DNA of 64,000 nt from Lachnospiraceae bacterium (GTDB taxonomy: Bacteria; Bacillota; Clostridia; Lachnospirales; Lachnospiraceae), in NCBI GenBank assembly GCA_016286555.1, contig JAEETA010000006.1:1-64000 (forward strand), in the 5' to 3' direction. The notes under the pieces are model-generated. The model was not told the origin of the DNA, ran no database searches, and saw only the letters and a list, made by a program, of their open reading frames with translations. Positions 59,545 to 64,000 of this stretch are shown piece by piece. How positions within the stretch are numbered: position 1 is the first letter of the stretch; the number at the start of each line of letters is the position of its first letter. A program made the translations under genes and the position numbers.

Positions 59545-60307
59545 GATCGCGGAAGCATTTGCAAACGGAAAAGCATTTATCCCCTTCATCACCGTAGGTG
59601 ACCCCGATGCACAGACCACGGCTGCCTGCGTGCGGGAAATGGTTGCTGCGGGAGCGGATCTTATCGAACTGGGGATCCCTTTCTCGGATCCCACCGCGGA
59701 GGGCCCCGTGATCCAGGGAGCGAATCTCCGGGCTCTGAATGGGGGCATGACCACGGATAAGGTATTTGACCTGGTGCGTGATCTGCGAAAGGATGTTACA
59801 ATACCTATGGTGTTTATGACTTACGCCAACGTGGTATTCTCCTACGGCGCGGAGCGTTTTATCCGCACCTGCAGCGAGGTGGGCATTGATGGGCTGATTC
59901 TGCCGGACCTGCCCTTTGAGGAGAAGGAGGAATTCCTTCCCACCTGCCACGAATACGGCGTAGATCTCATTTCCCTCATCGCACCTACCTCTGAGAATCG
60001 CATCGCCATGATCGCCCGTGAGGCGGAAGGCTTTATCTACCTGGTTTCCAGTCTGGGAGTCACAGGCGTGCGCAGCGAGATTAAGACGGATCTGGCTTCC
60101 ATCGTGAAGGTGGTGAGGGAAAATACCACCGTGCCCTGTGCCATCGGATTCGGTATTTCCGAGCCCGCGCAGGCGCGCAAAATGGCAGATATCTCTGACG
60201 GAGCCATCGTCGGATCTGCCATCATCAGACTCCTGGAGCGCTACGGAAAAGAAGCCCCTGCGCAGGTGGGCGCTTACGTGAAATCCATGAAGGACGCCCT
60301 CAGGTAG
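59537..60307 (+). CDS. trpA: Tryptophan synthase alpha chain
   Basis: A 256-residue TIM-barrel enzyme releasing indole from indole-glycerol phosphate. It starts [20 protein letters not shown] after GGGGAGGA, inside the trpB end. Motifs: [12 protein letters not shown], the catalytic Glu in [19 protein letters not shown], Asp in [12 protein letters not shown], and the phosphate loops [11 protein letters not shown] and [14 protein letters not shown]. It ends the trp operon; no terminator is obvious before the enzyme I gene 68 bases on. Confidence 0.96.
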   Translation: MSKIAEAFANGKAFIPFITVGDPDAQTTAACVREMVAAGADLIELGIPFSDPTAEGPVIQGANLRALNGGMTTDKVFDLVRDLRKDVTIPMVFMTYANVVFSYGAERFIRTCSEVGIDGLILPDLPFEEKEEFLPTCHEYGVDLISLIAPTSENRIAMIAREAEGFIYLVSSLGVTGVRSEIKTDLASIVKVVRENTTVPCAIGFGISEPAQARKMADISDGAIVGSAIIRLLERYGKEAPAQVGAYVKSMKDALR

Positions 60308-60375
60308 TCGATCACAGATATCGTGTGGCGATTCGGACATTTAAGGATCGCAACACTTGAGGAAGCGAGATTACC

Positions 60376-61995
60376 ATGCTACAGATCACGGGGAACAGAA
60401 TCGCGGACGGTATTGCCATCGGAAAGATCCGCATCACAGGATCTGACAAAAGTGTCGTAAAGAGAGTGTCGTTTTCCGGCTCGGAATTCGAACGGCTGAA
60501 GGATGCTTTTGTACGTGCGGCGGAGCGGCAGGAGGAACTGGCCCGCAAGGCTGCCTATTCTGCGGGAGAAGAGGTGGCGCAGATCTTTCGTGCCCACGCC
60601 GTGATGCTGCAGGATGAACTCCTTCTGGCGGAAGTCCTGGAAGCTCTGGAAGACCGGAACTGCACCGCGGAGGAAGCGGTGCGGGATGTGCTGGATGCCC
60701 AGGCTGCCCGATATGCTGGAATGTCCGACATCTTTCTGCGTGAACGGGCAGCGGATTTCAGGGATATTCGGAACTGCCTGCTGGAAATCTTAAGCGGAGA
60801 AGCCGGGAATGACGGCGGGAGCGATGAAAGCGTGCTTCTGGCAGGAGAGGAGATCACTCCTTCGGACCTGATGCGGAGCACTCCCGGAAGTCTCCTGGGG
60901 ATCATCACCGCCAAGGGCGGCTACGAGAGCCATATCGCCATTCTGGCCAGAGGCATGGGCATCCCCGGTATCGTGTGTCCCCGGGGCATCAAGGGCGTCT
61001 CTGATGGCGCTATGGCCGCATTGGATGCCACGGAAGGAATCTTGTACCTGGACCCCGATGAAGAGACGCTTGCGCACCTGCAGGCAAAGCAGGAGGCGCT
61101 GCAACAGGAAGCGGAAAGTGCTGCGGAAGTTCCTGCAGAACCTTTTGTCACCGCGGAAGGGCGGACCATCCGGATCTGCGCCAATATTTCGGGCCCCTCG
61201 GATATGACTGCAGTGCTGCGGAGCGGTGCAGACGGCATCGGTCTCTTCCGGACGGAGATGCAATACCTGGGCAGTACCGCAGCCCCGGATGAGGAAAAAC
61301 AATTCGAAAGCTATCGGCAGGTCATCCAGGAGATGGCGCCCCGGCCTGTGATCCTGCGGACCTTCGATGTGGGCTCCGACAAATGTCCCGATTATCTGAA
61401 TCTCCCGGTGGAGGACAATCCCGCTCTGGGCCTTCGCGGCATTCGACTGAGCCTCACCATGCGGGATCTGTTCAAAGCGCAGCTCCGTGCCATCCTGCGG
61501 GCATCCGCCTGCGGACCTGTGGGGCTCCTGCTTCCCATGGTGGTATCTCTCCGGGAGGTGGAGGAGAGCAAAGCCCTCATTGCGGAATGTAAAGAGGAGC
61601 TGAAATCGGAAGGAAAGCCTTACGGTGACCCTAAGCTGGGAATCATGATCGAGACCCCCGCCGCCGTACTCTGCGCGGAGGAACTGGCCCCTGCGGTGGA
61701 CTTTTTCTCCTTCGGTACCAATGATCTGACCCAGTACATCTGCGCTTCCGACAGACAAAATACCCTGACGGAGCCCTTTGCCGACGGCCATCACCCTGCG
61801 GTGCTGAAAGCCATCGCCATGGCAGCGAAGGCAGCCACGGACGCAGGCATCCCCGTGGGGATCTGCGGCGAGCTGGCTTCCGACCTGACCCTCACCGAGG
61901 AGTTCCTGCGCATGGGCATCGAGGAGCTTTCCGTGAATCCCGGGGCAGTGCTTCCTTTGCGGAAGAAGCTGGAGGAGCTGCGGGGCAAGGTCTGA
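60376..61995 (+). CDS. ptsI: PTS enzyme I (phosphoenolpyruvate-protein phosphotransferase)
   Basis: A 539-residue enzyme I that takes phosphate from PEP and passes it to HPr. The phosphorylated His is in TAKGGYESHIAILARGMGIP (family GGxxSHxAI). The PEP-binding C-terminal barrel has GLFRTEMQYL, ILRTFDVGSDKCPDYLNLP, NPALGLRGIRLSL, GIMIETPAAVL, FFSFGTNDLTQYI and the catalytic Cys in GICGELASD. It is slightly short of the ~570 typical. No HPr or EII gene lies nearby. It is transcribed away from the trp operon end and closed by a strong terminator. Confidence 0.94.
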   Translation: MLQITGNRIADGIAIGKIRITGSDKSVVKRVSFSGSEFERLKDAFVRAAERQEELARKAAYSAGEEVAQIFRAHAVMLQDELLLAEVLEALEDRNCTAEEAVRDVLDAQAARYAGMSDIFLRERAADFRDIRNCLLEILSGEAGNDGGSDESVLLAGEEITPSDLMRSTPGSLLGIITAKGGYESHIAILARGMGIPGIVCPRGIKGVSDGAMAALDATEGILYLDPDEETLAHLQAKQEALQQEAESAAEVPAEPFVTAEGRTIRICANISGPSDMTAVLRSGADGIGLFRTEMQYLGSTAAPDEEKQFESYRQVIQEMAPRPVILRTFDVGSDKCPDYLNLPVEDNPALGLRGIRLSLTMRDLFKAQLRAILRASACGPVGLLLPMVVSLREVEESKALIAECKEELKSEGKPYGDPKLGIMIETPAAVLCAEELAPAVDFFSFGTNDLTQYICASDRQNTLTEPFADGHHPAVLKAIAMAAKAATDAGIPVGICGELASDLTLTEEFLRMGIEELSVNPGAVLPLRKKLEELRGKV

Positions 61996-62045
61996 TCTGA
62001 ACTGTAACCCGGGGACACTCGAAAAACCCAAAAGATGCAAAAATA

Positions 62046-62089
62046 CGGAGACGAATCTGCTCGCTGACAGGTTCGTCTCCGTTTTTTGT
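62046..62089 (+). terminator. Terminator after enzyme I gene
   Basis: Stem CGGAGACGAA/TTCGTCTCCG with further inner pairing (CTG/CAG), followed by TTTTTT. On the minus strand the stem is followed by TATTTTT, so it may also end the convergent histidine kinase gene. Confidence 0.9.
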
Positions 62090-62141
62090 TGTATTCTTCT
62101 GCCAATCACCTGTTGTTCGCGCACAGGCAGCGTTTTGCGGG

Positions 62142-64000
62142 TCACTCCGTCTGCACCTTCTCCTCCGGCAGGAGCTTTCGGAGCATTGCCTCCAGATCCT
62201 TGCTCAGCACCGGCTTGGAAAGATACCCGTCGAAGCCCATGGAGAGGTAGGAGGCTTCCACACCTTCCACGGCGTTGGCTGTGAGGACCACGATGGGGAT
62301 CTTTGCATTGTGACCGCCGGCCTCCCGGATCCTCTTCATGGCCTCCACACCGTCGGGAGGGGGCATCATATGGTCCATGAGGATGAGGTCGAAATCCTGC
62401 TTTTTGCAGATCTCGATGGCTTCGTTTCCGCCTGCGGCAGTGGTGATGCCGATCTGGGTCTTTTTTAGCAGTGCCGTCATGAGTTTTAAGTTCATCTCGA
62501 TATCATCCACCACCAGCACGGAGGCGTCCGGTGCGTGGAAGGCTTCTTTGTATGCGCTGCGCTTCGAAGCGGCGGTATCCTGCAGCAGGAAGGGACCTGC
62601 GGGAGTGTCATCCTCCACCGGCTGGGGCAGGATGATAGAAAAGTCGGAACCCTTGCCTACTTCGGAGGATACCCGGATGGAGCCGTGCATCATTTCCAGA
62701 ATCTGACGGCTGATGGCCAGCCCAAGGCCCGTTCCTTCCACGCCACGGTTCTGATCCTCGTTCACCCGCTGGAATACCTGGAAGAGTTTGGCGATATCCT
62801 GCTCGGAAATGCCCTGGCCCGTATCCGATACCACGATATGCAGGATGCCGCTTCTGTGCTCGTCCGGTTCCCAGGCAGCCTTCAGGGTTACCTGGCCGTA
62901 TTGGGTGTATTTGATGCTGTTGGTCAGCAGATTGACCAGCACCTGACGGATCTTGTCCCGATCTCCCAGGAGCACCGACGGCAGATCGGGTGCGCATTCG
63001 ATGCGGATAGGCAGGTCCTTCTGGGCCGCTCTGGGAGAGACCAGAGCATAGCAGTCCCGGATCAGATCGTGTATTCGGTAGGGCGCAGGATGGATCTCCA
63101 TTTTGCCTGACTCGATCTTGGACAGATCCAGGATGTTGCCCACGAGGGACAGAAGGGTGTCGCCGGATTTCCGGATATCATCCGCATATTCCAGGATGTG
63201 ATCGTCGGAGGATTCCCGCAGGATCATCTCGTTCATTCCCAGGATGGAATTGATGGGAGTGCGGATCTCGTGGGACATATTTGCCAGGAAGAGACTCTTG
63301 GCCACATTGGCCTGGCTGGCTTCCGCCCGGGCCTCCTCCAGATTCTCCATCAGCAACTGATCCTCGGTCACATCCTCGAAGAGGAAGAAGGAACCCAGGT
63401 TGTGGTCTTTATTGTCCGAGCAGTGCCGGTAGTCCACCCGGAAATGGTGGGGGCCGTCGGACATGGTCATGCGGAAGGTCTGCTCGAATTCCGCCGGATT
63501 TTTCGAATCGGAGCTATTCAGCCACAGAGAGAGGGGATAGCTCTCAAAGGTGCAGGTCTCCTGATCGGAACCGAAGGTATCCCGGGCCGCACGGTTCACG
63601 TAGATGCAATTGTGATCCGTGTCAAAGAGGAAGAGCCCCTCCTTCATGGAGTCCGTCGCCAGCCGCAGGGTCTCGTTCATCAGCCTGCGGGGAATGAAAA
63701 ACAGGGCGTAGAAATAGAGCAAAAATGCAGCCAGCGCATAGAAGAGCACGGAGTAGTCAAAGGGCAGCCGCAGCAGCATGTAGGCGATGTTCAGCAGGAC
63801 GATCCCGGAAACCGATGCCAGCAGCGGGAAATACTTGAAACGGTAGAAGGAATAGGATCGGTACAGGGAGACGGATAACAGCACCAGCGCAATGACGATG
63901 GGTACATAGCAGAAGGTCATATGAATGTAGAACCAGGGTGCCCGCTTTGTCAGGAAAGCAGTGGTGCCGTCCTTCAGGGTAGTGGTGGTTAAGGCAAACA
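62142..64000 (-). CDS. Hybrid sensor histidine kinase, N-terminus beyond window
   Basis: The frame is open to the right edge (at least 619 codons), so the gene is 5' truncated by the window; the ATG at 63920 is internal, because in-frame codons upstream (WFYIHM) continue the sensor region. Visible order: several membrane helices resembling the histidine-kinase 7TM sensor (~first 100 residues), a PAS-like domain (~110-215), a HisKA domain with the phosphorylated His in FLANMSHEIRTPINSIL, an ATPase domain with DKIRQVLVNLLTNSIKYT and EGTGLGLAISRQIL, and a C-terminal receiver with VVDDIEMNLKLM, phosphoacceptor LILMDHMMPPPDGV and LSKPV. The MPPPDG replaces the usual MPxMDG. Output partner unknown; no regulator lies next to it in the window. 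Confidence 0.92.
   Translation of the reverse strand, partial: FALTTTTLKDGTTAFLTKRAPWFYIHMTFCYVPIVIALVLLSVSLYRSYSFYRFKYFPLLASVSGIVLLNIAYMLLRLPFDYSVLFYALAAFLLYFYALFFIPRRLMNETLRLATDSMKEGLFLFDTDHNCIYVNRAARDTFGSDQETCTFESYPLSLWLNSSDSKNPAEFEQTFRMTMSDGPHHFRVDYRHCSDNKDHNLGSFFLFEDVTEDQLLMENLEEARAEASQANVAKSLFLANMSHEIRTPINSILGMNEMILRESSDDHILEYADDIRKSGDTLLSLVGNILDLSKIESGKMEIHPAPYRIHDLIRDCYALVSPRAAQKDLPIRIECAPDLPSVLLGDRDKIRQVLVNLLTNSIKYTQYGQVTLKAAWEPDEHRSGILHIVVSDTGQGISEQDIAKLFQVFQRVNEDQNRGVEGTGLGLAISRQILEMMHGSIRVSSEVGKGSDFSIILPQPVEDDTPAGPFLLQDTAASKRSAYKEAFHAPDASVLVVDDIEMNLKLMTALLKKTQIGITTAAGGNEAIEICKKQDFDLILMDHMMPPPDGVEAMKRIREAGGHNAKIPIVVLTANAVEGVEASYLSMGFDGYLSKPVLSKDLEAMLRKLLPEEKVQTE

Overview
The window looks like a chromosomal piece of an anaerobic Clostridia bacterium, most likely Lachnospiraceae. 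Supporting signs are a G+C-rich coding style (by eye well above 50 %), an SCIFF precursor/maturase pair (scfA-scfB), HemZ, a PrkC-Stp-RsgA cluster, a Trp T-box leader, a MurE with the DNPR motif expected for meso-diaminopimelate, and a membrane-anchored GH5 glucanase of the kind found in fibre-degrading gut or rumen species. No phage, transposase or CRISPR array was seen. This placement is inference from gene content; no database search was possible.

Layout. 1-1.6 kb: a visibly less G+C-rich minus-strand operon (LUD protein, DUF3990 protein, prolyl-tRNA editing protein) next to a tRNA-Leu whose 3' end is repeated in inverted orientation. 1.7-3.9 kb: yitT, an extra rsgA paralogue and a tiny putative transcription unit. 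4-8 kb: a 5'-nucleotidase and a surface GH5 enzyme, convergent. 8-21.9 kb: SEC-C and DUF308 proteins, then apt-rel-MBL-hemZ, an EAL protein, a lipoprotein, hisS-aspS and an Sfp-type phosphopantetheinyl transferase. 22-27 kb: a heterodimeric ABC exporter and a convergent CNNM/CorC-type protein. 27.2-33 kb: scfA-scfB-secDF-recJ. 33-40.8 kb: the most unusual block (below). 40.8-41.1 kb: a candidate small RNA. 41-55.5 kb: a tandem-receiver protein, murE, priA-def-fmt-rsmB-rlmN-stp-prkC-rsgA, alr, ispA. 55.5-60.3 kb: T-box-controlled trpDCFBA. 60.4-64 kb: PTS enzyme I and a hybrid histidine kinase running off the window.

The main candidate for a poorly described system is the dlt-like operon at 33-40.8 kb. 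It holds a transglutaminase-like surface protein, an Asp/Glu-family racemase, a DltA-type adenylation enzyme, a DltC-type carrier, a DltB-type MBOAT protein, a DltD-like SGNH protein and a lipoprotein. Compared with classical D-alanylation: (i) the adenylation enzyme lacks the DltA selectivity cysteine (Gly273) and has Lys205 in the side-chain pocket; (ii) a racemase of the acidic-amino-acid family directly precedes it; (iii) the MBOAT protein ends in FIYNQF, matching the FxYxxF motif of the separate microprotein DltX; (iv) the SGNH protein has Cys69 where the nucleophilic serine is expected. I infer a pathway that attaches an amino acid other than D-Ala, possibly an acidic one, to a surface polymer. 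The phosphopantetheinyl transferase at 21.2 kb could activate the carrier.

Other notable points are two structurally matching hairpin arrays (21.9 and 34.7 kb) whose stems differ by compensatory changes, a candidate sRNA with a C7 tract preceded by two direct repeats, a 23-codon ORF with its own promoter and terminator, and overlapping divergent promoters in front of scfA.
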